Shown here: one piece after another, positions 8,899 to 15,968 of the stretch
Layout: every line of letters starts with the position of its first letter
How positions within the stretch are numbered: position 1 is the first letter of the stretch
Origin: JANSYP01 sp038751255
GTDB taxonomy: Bacteria > Pseudomonadota > Alphaproteobacteria > Rhodobacterales > Rhodobacteraceae
Direction of reading: 5' to 3'
DNA length: 16,940 nt
Assembly: GCA_038751255.1 (NCBI GenBank)
Contig: JBCDGN010000086.1
Location: 1-16,940, forward strand
Notes under the pieces: model-generated
The model's database searches: none
Seen by the model: only the letters and a program-made list of their open reading frames with translations
Told to the model about the DNA's origin: nothing
Made by a program: the position numbers and the translations under genes

Positions 8899-9279
8899 TT
8901 GCCTCTGACACGCTTTGATCATGTGAATATTCGCACCGCCGATCTGGAAGGCATGACCGCTTGGTATGTCGATACTCTCGGTTTACGAAACGGTCCGCGC
9001 CCGGAATTCGCGTTCCCAGGCGCGTGGCTTTATTTGGACGATGTCGCGGTGATCCACTTGGTCGGCATTGAGGAACCACCTCTGCCCAGCGACAGTCTCG
9101 GTATCGAGCATTTCGCGTTTCGGGCCACCGGGGCCGAAGAGTTTCTGGCGCGTTTAAAGGCTCAAAACGTGCCTTATCGCGAGATTAAACTCGATGCCGT
9201 GGGGTTGCGGCTCTGCAATATCCACGACCCTGATGGCAACCATATTCATGTGGATTTCCCGATTGAAGAGGCGCCCTAA
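8899..9279 (+). CDS. Single-domain VOC (glyoxalase/bleomycin-resistance-like) protein
   Basis: This is a 126-residue protein of the VOC superfamily, made of one beta-alpha-beta-beta-beta pair. It begins with FDHVNIRTADL (H8), has AVIHLVG (H53), LGIEHFAFRA (H71) and ends with DPDGNHIHVDF (H115, H117). Candidate metal ligands are present at the usual strand positions. I chose TTG at 8899 because GGGAGA lies 8 bp upstream and the protein then starts exactly at the domain. The frame is open back to 8812, but that extension does not look like protein of this family. It may be a lyase, isomerase, dioxygenase or resistance protein; the substrate is unknown. Its stop overlaps that of the FMN reductase by 4 bp. 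Confidence 0.82.
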   Translation: MPLTRFDHVNIRTADLEGMTAWYVDTLGLRNGPRPEFAFPGAWLYLDDVAVIHLVGIEEPPLPSDSLGIEHFAFRATGAEEFLARLKAQNVPYREIKLDAVGLRLCNIHDPDGNHIHVDFPIEEAP

Positions 9280-9920
9280 GGCGCGTTGCGTTGCGACGGG
9301 TCTTGGTCGAAAGCGCCCGGCCCTAAGGACTGCGCACGGCGCGCCGCAGCGGCCTCCGCCCACCAATCGAGTTGACCGAAGGCCCGACCCAGATAGGCTT
9401 GCCATCGCAGATCGTCGACGCCATCGGCAAACTCGCCATCCTCAGCGAAAATCTCTTGCGCCTTGGGAACATGGATCATCGCAGAAACGGGCAGGCACCC
9501 AAGCTCGCTGAGGAAAGTGCGCATATTCACGGCCGCCCGTGCCCCGCCCCATTGCCCGGCCGAGTAGGTGGCGATCACACTGGGCTTATAGGCAAATAGC
9601 GATGCCCCAAAGTGATTGAGCAAATCCATCAGCGCAGGGCTCATGGAATGGTTGTATTCAGGGCTCACCATCACATACCCATCGGCATGCCTGATCTCGT
9701 TCGCAACCCGTTCGAGCGGCTCAGGCGCTCGTCCCGCGGCGAATGCGAAATGGGGCTTGAAAGGCGATGCAAGCGAGATTTCTAGCGGATCGATGAGTTC
9801 GACATCATGGCCATGCCGGGCGAGCTCTGCCGCACATGCGATGGCCACACGCGCACCGAGCCGTGCGGGCCGTGGTGGTGAACTTTCTCTGACAGAGCCC
9901 ATGAAAACCAGGTATCGCAT
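9276..9920 (-). CDS. NAD(P)H-dependent FMN reductase (flavodoxin-like)
   Basis: This 214-residue protein belongs to the NADPH-dependent FMN reductase family, which uses flavodoxin folding to reduce FMN, quinones or azo compounds. FMN-phosphate binding is shown by GSVRESS (8-14). SPEYNHSMSPALMDLLNH (from 86) is the family's signature loop, and YSAGQWGGARAA (119-130) is the second flavin-contacting loop. The start is supported by GGAGAAGG just upstream. The last 35 residues or so are hydrophilic and vary in such proteins. It is convergent with the VOC gene (4-bp overlap) and divergent from the LysE gene. A role in flavin supply or quinone/xenobiotic reduction is likely; the electron acceptor is unknown. 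Confidence 0.9.
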   Translation of the reverse strand: MRYLVFMGSVRESSPPRPARLGARVAIACAAELARHGHDVELIDPLEISLASPFKPHFAFAAGRAPEPLERVANEIRHADGYVMVSPEYNHSMSPALMDLLNHFGASLFAYKPSVIATYSAGQWGGARAAVNMRTFLSELGCLPVSAMIHVPKAQEIFAEDGEFADGVDDLRWQAYLGRAFGQLDWWAEAAAARRAQSLGPGAFDQDPSQRNAP

Positions 9921-10030
9921 GTGACCTTCTCCCCAAGACTAGGCATGACTGTATTGCAGCCTGAGTGCAGCGCAAGATTACTCTCGGCGTCCCCCTTGAT
10001 GCGGTGAGATCGCAGTGACAAGAAGCGGCG

Positions 10031-10651
10031 GTGACCGCCTCTTTTACAGATCTTGCGCTCTATTCGCTGGCACTCCTCGTCCTGTTTTTGACCCCGGGAC
10101 CGGTGTGGTTGGCATTGGTGGCGCGCACGCTTGCGTCAGGCTTTTCCGCTGCTTGGCCGCTGGCGCTCGGGGTTGTCGTCGGTGACATCCTTTGGCCGGT
10201 GTTGGCGATCCTCGGGCTCAGTTGGATCGCAACCGGCGCTTCAGCATGGCTGATGGCAGTAAGGCTGCTCGGCGCGGCGCTTTTTATCTGGATGGGATAC
10301 CAGGTCATCGCAAACGCCGACAAACCCCCTGCCGAAGATACACGGCTGACCCGACCGGGTGCTTGGGCGGGGTTTGCTGCCGGTTTGGCGGCGATTCTTG
10401 GCAACCCCAAGGCAATCCTTTTCTACATGGGCGTGCTTCCCGGTTTTTTCGATCTCACACACGTCACTCATTTGGATGTGGTCGTAATCGTCGTGCTTTC
10501 AGCGCTCGTCCCGCTTTTCGGCAATCTGCTGCTTGCGGGATTTGTCGATCGCGTTCGGACGCTCTTGACCTCTCCCAAAGCACTGCGTCGCCTGAACCTC
10601 ACATCCGGAGCGCTTCTGATCGGTGTGGGGCTCATCCTGCCATTTGTTTAA
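10031..10651 (+). CDS. LysE/RhtB-family exporter
   Basis: This 206-residue integral membrane protein belongs to the LysE superfamily of amino-acid and small-metabolite exporters. It shows the N-terminal hallmark LFLTPGPVWLALVART, a second helix GVVVGDILWPVLAILGL, LLGAALFIWMGYQ, and the conserved loop GNPKAILFYMGVLPGFFD. About six hydrophobic segments are visible (near 8-28, 38-60, 65-85, 111-133, 140-165 and 186-205). The start is a GTG, with AGAAG upstream. The substrate cannot be read from sequence; homoserine, threonine, lysine and others are exported by relatives. gyrB follows after 81 bp but has its own promoter. Confidence 0.92.
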   Translation: MTASFTDLALYSLALLVLFLTPGPVWLALVARTLASGFSAAWPLALGVVVGDILWPVLAILGLSWIATGASAWLMAVRLLGAALFIWMGYQVIANADKPPAEDTRLTRPGAWAGFAAGLAAILGNPKAILFYMGVLPGFFDLTHVTHLDVVVIVVLSALVPLFGNLLLAGFVDRVRTLLTSPKALRRLNLTSGALLIGVGLILPFV

Positions 10652-10675
10652 GGCTGAATAATCCACGCCTTGGAC

Positions 10676-10704
10676 GTGACATTGCCGCGCCAGATTCGTA
10701 TAAA
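10676..10704 (+). promoter_or_regulatory. sigma70-type promoter of gyrB
   Basis: GTGACA (10676-10681) and TATAAA (10699-10704) match the -35 and -10 consensus in five of six positions each and are 17 bp apart. Transcription would begin near 10711, giving a short leader before the gyrB ATG at 10733. A ribosome site AAGGG is at 10719-10723. This is the best promoter in the window. Confidence 0.75.
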
Positions 10705-10732
10705 ATGACAAACAGATGAAGGGTACCGCCGC

Positions 10733-13150
10733 ATGGCTGACGACAACCAATCCTCCGACGAATATGGCGCAGGATCAATTAAGGTTCTCAAAGGGTTGGA
10801 AGCCGTCAGAAAGCGGCCTGGCATGTATATCGGTGACACTGATGATGGCTCTGGCCTGCATCACATGGTGTATGAGGTCGTCGACAACGGCATTGACGAA
10901 GCTTTGGCCGGTCATGCCGATCTGGTGACGGTCACATTGCATGCGGATAACTCCGTCTCGGTGAGCGATAATGGTCGCGGCATTCCAGTTGACCTCCACC
11001 CTGAAGAAGGCGTGAGTGCCGCCGAGGTTATTATGACCCAACTGCATGCCGGTGGGAAATTTGACAGCAATTCCTACAAGGTGTCTGGGGGTCTGCACGG
11101 TGTGGGGGTTTCTGTCGTCAACGCACTTTCCGACTGGTTGGAATTGCGTATCTGGCGCGATGGCAAAGCTCATTTTGCGCGGTTTGAAGGTGGCGAGACA
11201 GTTGATCATCTGACCGTGACCGGCGCGGCCGAGGGCAAGAAGGGCACCGAGGTCCGCTTTATGGCGTCCGATAAAACCTTCTCGAACCTAGAATACAGCT
11301 TCAAAACGCTTGAGACACGGCTGCGCGAGCTTGCCTTCCTCAATTCCGGCGTGCGGATCTTGCTGACCGACGAGCGCCATGCCGAACATCAGAAGACCGA
11401 GCTTTTCTACGACGGTGGTGTGAAAGAATTCGTCCGCTATCTCGACCGATCAAAAACCGCCCTGATGGCAGAGCCAATCTTCATTACCGGCGAGCGCGAC
11501 GGGATCACCGTCGAAATTGCCATGTGGTGGAATGACAGCTACCATGAGACGGTTTTACCCTTCACCAACAACATCCCACAACGCGATGGCGGCACGCACT
11601 TGGCCGGGTTTCGCGGCGCCTTGACCCGCAGCTTGAACCTATATGCCAATTCCAGCGGGATCGCCCGTAAAGAGAAGGTCAATTTCACCGGTGAAGACGC
11701 CAGAGAGGGCCTCACCTGTGTGCTCTCCGTCAAAGTGCCGGATCCGAAGTTCTCGAGCCAAACCAAGGATAAGCTGGTGAGCTCCGAGGTGCGCCCTGCT
11801 GTAGAAAGCCTGCTCAACGAAAAGCTGAGCGAATGGTTCCAGGAAAACCCCAATGAGGCCCGCATTGTCGTCGGTAAAATCATCGAGGCAGCTTTGGCGC
11901 GCGAAGCCGCCCGTAGAGCGCGCGAACTGACACGAAAGAAATCCGCTTTCGACATCGCGTCCCTGCCGGGCAAACTCGCTGATTGCCAAGCCCGCGAACC
12001 CGCCGAACGCGAACTCTTCCTGGTCGAGGGTGACAGCGCTGGCGGTTCGGCAAAACAGGGCCGCGCCCGGGCCACCCAAGCGGTCCTGCCCCTGCGCGGC
12101 AAAATCCTGAATGTGGAACGCGCCCGTTTCGACCGGATGTTGTCCAGCCAAGAGGTTGGCACGTTGATCACCGCGCTAGGCACAGGGATCGGTCGTGAAG
12201 AGTTCGATCTGGCAAAACTGCGCTACCACAAAATCATCATCATGACCGATGCAGATGTCGACGGAGCGCATATTCGAACGCTGTTGCTGACATTCTTCTT
12301 CCGTCAGATGCCCGAAATCATTGAGCATGGGCACCTCTATATCGCGCAGCCACCGCTCTATAAGGTTTCACGCGGTCGGTCAGAACAGTACTTGAAGGAT
12401 CAAGGGGCACTTGAGGACTATCTCATCTCATCAGGTGTCGATGGTGCGGTCTTGCGTTTGGGCTCCGGCGAAGAAATCGCTGGGGCGGATCTGGAGCGCG
12501 TTGTGGGCGAGGCGCGTGCAGTGCGTCGCATCATCTCGGCCTTCCCCACTCATTATCCCGCGTTTTTGCTTGAACAAGCCGCCATAGCCGGGGCGTTTGT
12601 GGCGGGCGCTGCAGAGGGTGACTTGCAAGGGCTTGCCAACACCGTGGCCGCACGGCTCGACCAGGTTGCGCTGGAGTATGAGCGCGGCTGGACAGGGCGT
12701 GAGACACAGGATCGCGGACTCCGGCTGGCCCGATCGGTGCGTGGCGTCGAAGAATTGCGGACGATCGATGGACCCGCGCTCCGCTCAGCCGAGGCCCGGC
12801 GATTGGGCGAGATGACGGGCTCTCTGAGAGAAATATATGGCGCCCAAGCGGTCCTTTTGCGGCGCGAAAAAAGCACAGATATCTATGGACCACTCGGCCT
12901 GCTGACCGCCATTCTTGAAGAGGGCGAGCGTGGCCTGACCCTGCAACGCTACAAGGGCCTGGGAGAGATGAACCCTGATCAGCTTTGGGAAACCACACTC
13001 GACCCAGAAGAGCGCACCCTGCTGCAGGTCAAAGTCGAAGATGTCGCCGAAGCTGATGACATTTTTACCAAGCTCATGGGCGATGTGGTGGAGCCCCGCC
13101 GCGAATTCATCCAATCAAATGCGCTGAGCGTGGCAAATCTCGACACATAG
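10733..13150 (+). CDS. gyrB: DNA gyrase subunit B
   Basis: GyrB is the ATPase subunit of DNA gyrase (A2B2), which introduces negative supercoils. The 805-residue length matches Gram-negative GyrB (about 800). The GHKL ATPase domain has E49 and N52 (EVVDNGIDEAL), DNGRGIP (79-85) and GGLHGVG (119-125). The transducer follows. The TOPRIM domain has E432 in EGDSAGGSAKQG and the metal triad D506, D508, D510 in DADVDGAH. The extra insertion before the tail (about 560-735), typical of Gram-negative GyrB, is present. The tail has QRYKGLGEMNPDQLWETT, which contacts GyrA. It is transcribed from its own promoter. Its position away from dnaA and recF is common in Rhodobacterales. gyrA is not in the window. 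Confidence 0.98.
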   Translation: MADDNQSSDEYGAGSIKVLKGLEAVRKRPGMYIGDTDDGSGLHHMVYEVVDNGIDEALAGHADLVTVTLHADNSVSVSDNGRGIPVDLHPEEGVSAAEVIMTQLHAGGKFDSNSYKVSGGLHGVGVSVVNALSDWLELRIWRDGKAHFARFEGGETVDHLTVTGAAEGKKGTEVRFMASDKTFSNLEYSFKTLETRLRELAFLNSGVRILLTDERHAEHQKTELFYDGGVKEFVRYLDRSKTALMAEPIFITGERDGITVEIAMWWNDSYHETVLPFTNNIPQRDGGTHLAGFRGALTRSLNLYANSSGIARKEKVNFTGEDAREGLTCVLSVKVPDPKFSSQTKDKLVSSEVRPAVESLLNEKLSEWFQENPNEARIVVGKIIEAALAREAARRARELTRKKSAFDIASLPGKLADCQAREPAERELFLVEGDSAGGSAKQGRARATQAVLPLRGKILNVERARFDRMLSSQEVGTLITALGTGIGREEFDLAKLRYHKIIIMTDADVDGAHIRTLLLTFFFRQMPEIIEHGHLYIAQPPLYKVSRGRSEQYLKDQGALEDYLISSGVDGAVLRLGSGEEIAGADLERVVGEARAVRRIISAFPTHYPAFLLEQAAIAGAFVAGAAEGDLQGLANTVAARLDQVALEYERGWTGRETQDRGLRLARSVRGVEELRTIDGPALRSAEARRLGEMTGSLREIYGAQAVLLRREKSTDIYGPLGLLTAILEEGERGLTLQRYKGLGEMNPDQLWETTLDPEERTLLQVKVEDVAEADDIFTKLMGDVVEPRREFIQSNALSVANLDT

Positions 13151-13277
13151 TCGAGGCCTTTGTTCACTTCGTTGTCGGATTTTAGCGTTTACTGCGGCTG
13201 ACCGACGAAACAGAATATGACCTCGCTGCCCCCGAAGCGTCGAAGGGTGCGCTCTATCGTACTCTTTCTCGGTGATG

Positions 13278-13291
13278 GGACAAATTTGTCC
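13278..13291. promoter_or_regulatory. 14-bp perfect palindrome, operator candidate
   Basis: GGACAAATTTGTCC is a perfect palindrome 157 bp upstream of the exosortase-substrate gene and 128 bp after gyrB. Its AT core with GC arms is typical of a dimeric repressor or activator site. I cannot assign it to a known regulon. Confidence 0.4.
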
Positions 13292-13307
13292 ATTGGATTG
13301 CGAAAGA

Positions 13308-13348
13308 GACACGTCCCAAAAATTCCCCGCCACGGTGTCCTTTTTTTT
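13308..13348 (+). terminator. Weak candidate terminator downstream of gyrB
   Basis: GACAC (13308-13312) can pair with GTGTC (13335-13339) around a 22-nt loop, followed by C and eight T (13341-13348). The stem is short and the loop large, so it is weak. It is also 190 bp past the gyrB stop. It is listed because the T-run is the longest in the window and no better gyrB terminator is visible. Confidence 0.25.
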
Positions 13349-13448
13349 CGCAGAGGGCAAAAACTGAGGTGCAAGACGATCACAAATCCTATGTCAAAGC
13401 TCTGCTGCGTGTTAATATATCATTCGTAAAACGAGTTGGAGGTTCCTC

Positions 13449-14264
13449 ATGCGTAGTTTCCCCGGGATAGTCATTGCTTCCGTCATGACCCTGGCCGCTC
13501 ATTCAAGCCATGCCGCGAGTTTCACAGCGACGAGCGACGCAAAGCTTGAACTGACTGCAATAACAACGAGTTCTGGACTGGTCTTCGACGATTTGGATGC
13601 CTTCAATATCGATGCAATTGAGATTGAATTTGGAACGGCAACCGCGACGGCCCTATTCTCTGCATTGACGATGCCTCCTGTCATTATACCTGGCACGACT
13701 GTGCCTGCGGTGGGCGACAACTATGATTTATCTGCGTCCGCTTCTGGTTCTGCGACGTTCCCAAGCTTCGCTGGCGCTTTTGTCGCAAATTTCGGCCTGA
13801 TGGAAATCACGAATGTCATGGGGCCGCCCATCACACTCAGCTTCAAATTCGACTATGAAGTTTCGGCCTCTGTCGGACCAAGTGGTCCATTAGAGTTTGG
13901 CTTTGCAATTGCATTTTTGGATCTTTTGATTTTCTCTGATGGCGACATTACCGAGCTTGGCACCAGCAATCTTGTGAATATTGGCGGCGAAGACTATGAA
14001 TTCTTTGCGGATTCTGCGGCAACTTCCGGAACGCCTCCGCCTGGCTCTCCACCTCTCCCCCCAGGATCAATCCCACCGATCATGGACTCTTTTGAGTTCA
14101 CTGTACTTCTTGAAGAAGATGAGACCTTCTTCGCTGGCAGCCTTGTCACGGCCCTTGGCGGGGCGAATTTCATACCCCCAATCCCGGTGCCACCAGCGCT
14201 CCCTATGCTCGGCACTGCTGTGCTCGCCCTGATCGGGTATCGGCGCTGGCGCAGGACAGTCTAG
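13449..14264 (+). CDS. VPLPA-CTERM-type exosortase substrate, surface protein
   Basis: This 271-residue protein is exported. It has an N-terminal signal peptide (MRSFPGIVIASVMTLAAHSSHA, cleavage near residue 22) and a sorting tail of the VPLPA-CTERM type: PVPPALPMLG, a hydrophobic stretch (TAVLALIGY) and a basic end (RRWRR), about residues 247-271. Known members are cleaved and anchored by an exosortase (XrtD type) in Rhodobacterales, and often relate to extracellular polysaccharide. The mature part is Thr/Ser/Ala-rich and beta-like, with a Pro-rich stretch near 195-210 that may be a flexible stalk. No catalytic motif is seen. A GGAGG site 6 bp before the ATG fixes the start. The exosortase itself is not in the window. 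Confidence 0.88.
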   Translation: MRSFPGIVIASVMTLAAHSSHAASFTATSDAKLELTAITTSSGLVFDDLDAFNIDAIEIEFGTATATALFSALTMPPVIIPGTTVPAVGDNYDLSASASGSATFPSFAGAFVANFGLMEITNVMGPPITLSFKFDYEVSASVGPSGPLEFGFAIAFLDLLIFSDGDITELGTSNLVNIGGEDYEFFADSAATSGTPPPGSPPLPPGSIPPIMDSFEFTVLLEEDETFFAGSLVTALGGANFIPPIPVPPALPMLGTAVLALIGYRRWRRTV

Positions 14265-14301
14265 GGCGACAAGCCGTTTGATGCGGGCCCAGTGTCGCCT
14301 T
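14263..14301. terminator. Stem-loop between convergent genes
   Basis: GGCGACA (14265-14271) pairs perfectly with TGTCGCC (14293-14299). The stem extends by a G-T and an A-T pair, giving nine pairs from 14263 to 14301. It lies between the stops of the exosortase substrate and xylA, where a shared bidirectional terminator would be expected. The loop is 21 nt and there is no strong T-run, so function is uncertain. Confidence 0.4.
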
Positions 14302-14320
14302 GATGGAGGCAACACAGCGC

Positions 14321-15595
14321 TCAAACGAAGCGGTTGACGTAGTTCTCCAGAACTTCTTGGCGGCCAGAGACTGGTGTCGGGTTGATCGCATTTTCGATGA
14401 CCTGGGCGCTGATGCTTTCGAGATCGCTGCTCAGCAGCGCTTGCGCCTCTGGCGTGGTCCACCCGGCGTAGCGGTCATTCAGCGCTTTCTCCAGACCACC
14501 GTCCTCGATCATCGCGGCGGCGCACTTCAATCCCCGCGCGCAAAGATCCATGGCGCCGGCGTGAGCCGCCACCAGGTCAGAGGCGTCAAGCGACTGGCGG
14601 CGCAGCTTGGCGTCGAAATTGGTGCCACCGGACCCCAAACCACCCGCTTTTAAGATGTAGTAGTAGACCAGCGCGACCTCAGGCAGGTTGTTGGGAAACT
14701 GATCGGTGTCCCAGCCTGACTGATAGTCATTGCGGTTCATATCAATCGAGCCGAGCATCCCCTCTGCCGCGGCAATCGAAATCTCATGCTCAAAAGAATG
14801 TCCCGCCAGGATCGCGTGCCCTTGCTCAAGATTCAGTTTGACGTCGTTTTCGAGCCCGTATTTGCGCAAAAACCCAATGCAGGTCGCTGCATCGAAATCA
14901 TATTGATGCTTGGAAGGCTCCTGGGGTTTCGGCTCCACAAGAATCTGCCCCTTGAAGCCGATCTTATGCTTGTACTCGACGACCATCGACAGAAACCGGC
15001 CCATATGATCCAGTTCTTGTCCGATATCGGTGTTCAGCAGGGTCTCGTACCCTTCGCGCCCGCCCCACAGCACGTAATTCGCGCCGCCAAGCTTGTGCGT
15101 CGCATCCAAGCAGGATTTCACCGTGGCCGCGGCGAAGGCGAAGACGTCCGGGTCTGGGTTGGTCGAGGCCCCAGCCATCCAACGCCGGTCGCTGAACATA
15201 TTGGCCGTGCCCCAGAGCAGACCGACACCTGAGGCGTCCATCTTTTCGCCGATGTAATCGGTGATCTCGTTCAGCGTGCTGAGATTATCGGGAAAATTGC
15301 CCTGTTCCGGTCGCAAATCCGCATCGTGCCAGCAGAAAAACGGTGCATTCAACAACTCAAACAGCTCAAATGCGGCGTCCGCCTTGACCTTGGCGCGGGC
15401 CATATCGTCTTGCGGGTGCCAGGGGCGCTCAAAGGTGGCACCGCCAAATGGGTCATGCCCCTCCCAGGCAAAACTGTGCCAATAGGCAACCGCGAAGCGC
15501 AGATGATCCGCCATCCGCTTGCCCAGCACCACTGCGTTGGGATCGTAGTGCTCGTAGGTTGCGGGGGCCACCCCGTCAAAAAAACCGCTGGTCAT
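14321..15595 (-). CDS. xylA: Xylose isomerase
   Basis: XylA converts D-xylose to D-xylulose (and glucose to fructose) using two divalent metals. All key residues are present: H90 and D93 (FCWHDADL), E221 (LVEPKPQEPSKHQYDFD), E257 and H260 (LNLEQGHAILAG), D285 (SIDMNR), D296 and D298 (SGWDTDQFP) and D328 (GTNFDAK). Each is exactly 11 lower than the E. coli number I recall (H101, D104, E232, E268, H271, D296, D307, D309, D339). The protein is 424 residues, against about 435-440 in class II relatives. The shortfall lies near residue 15, where YEHYDP replaces the usual YEG...LAFRHYNP. The start ATG overlaps an upstream frame's stop (ATGA). No xylB, xylR or transporter is in the window. Confidence 0.96.
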   Translation of the reverse strand: MTSGFFDGVAPATYEHYDPNAVVLGKRMADHLRFAVAYWHSFAWEGHDPFGGATFERPWHPQDDMARAKVKADAAFELFELLNAPFFCWHDADLRPEQGNFPDNLSTLNEITDYIGEKMDASGVGLLWGTANMFSDRRWMAGASTNPDPDVFAFAAATVKSCLDATHKLGGANYVLWGGREGYETLLNTDIGQELDHMGRFLSMVVEYKHKIGFKGQILVEPKPQEPSKHQYDFDAATCIGFLRKYGLENDVKLNLEQGHAILAGHSFEHEISIAAAEGMLGSIDMNRNDYQSGWDTDQFPNNLPEVALVYYYILKAGGLGSGGTNFDAKLRRQSLDASDLVAAHAGAMDLCARGLKCAAAMIEDGGLEKALNDRYAGWTTPEAQALLSSDLESISAQVIENAINPTPVSGRQEVLENYVNRFV

Positions 15596-15968
15596 AAGAC
15601 GTCTTCTTCTTTGTTTGGGTGCATGCTTTGAACGATCATCGACAAAAGCTTGTCCTTGGCAACCTTTCTGATGTCGGCGGTGCAGACAAGGCGATCGTTC
15701 GTCAAAATGACCGCCCTACCAGGAAGTCATTTTTTCGACGGGCCCCAAAGAACTAGTGTGGTCATCTTTTCAATGCCGAGCGACCAGCTTTTGGCACATA
15801 GCCAGCACTCTTGGATCGGTGCAGGTTCAGGCAAGGGCTTGTGGCGGGTCACCAACACCCAGCGCGGCGGGGAACTCAATCGGTCCACGCGATATTTCCC
15901 GATAAACCCTTTCGTCATCGCGAAAGACGCGGCGCGTTGCGTTAGACGTGGATGAGACCGTCGAACAT
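15596..15968. other. Intergenic region upstream of xylA
   Basis: This 373-bp stretch has no gene I can support. A 10-bp palindrome AAGACGTCTT (15596-15605) abuts the xylA start codon. A minus-strand open frame of 44 codons (15726-15595) ends in a TGA that overlaps the xylA ATG. The same frame upstream of one TGA (15729-15727) is open again as a 63-codon ORF (15918-15730, beginning MTKGFIGKYRV). A small perfect hairpin CTTTCG/CGAAAG lies at 15909-15926 and could be a weak end to the reverse-strand surface-protein gene. I recognise none of the frames; a broken small gene is possible. Confidence 0.5.
15630..15700. repeat. Inverted repeat GAACGATC / GATCGTTC upstream of xylA
   Basis: GAACGATC at 15630-15637 and its exact complement GATCGTTC at 15693-15700 are separated by 55 bp and lie 35-105 bp before the xylA start. 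Paired half-sites at this spacing could serve a sugar-responsive repressor by looping. An 8-bp match may also be chance. Confidence 0.35.

Larger units (their letters stand above)
13151..13448. other. Intergenic region between gyrB and the exosortase substrate
   Basis: This 298-bp stretch has no supportable gene. It holds a perfect 14-bp palindrome (13278-13291), a weak stem followed by eight T (13308-13348), an AT-rich segment with TTAATATATCATT near 13412 that may contain the -10 region of the next gene, and a strong GGAGG ribosome site at 13438-13442. An overlapping open frame (13217-13429) does not look coding. Confidence 0.6.

Noticed and set aside
13189..13429. Small open frames on both strands in the gap after gyrB
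   Set aside because: They overlap each other, are rich in Arg/Lys/Phe without domain features, and lack ribosome sites.
15650..15955. A 101-codon forward frame upstream of xylA
   Set aside because: It starts at a TTG without a ribosome site, has no recognisable similarity and overlaps the xylA leader. It is not supported as a gene.
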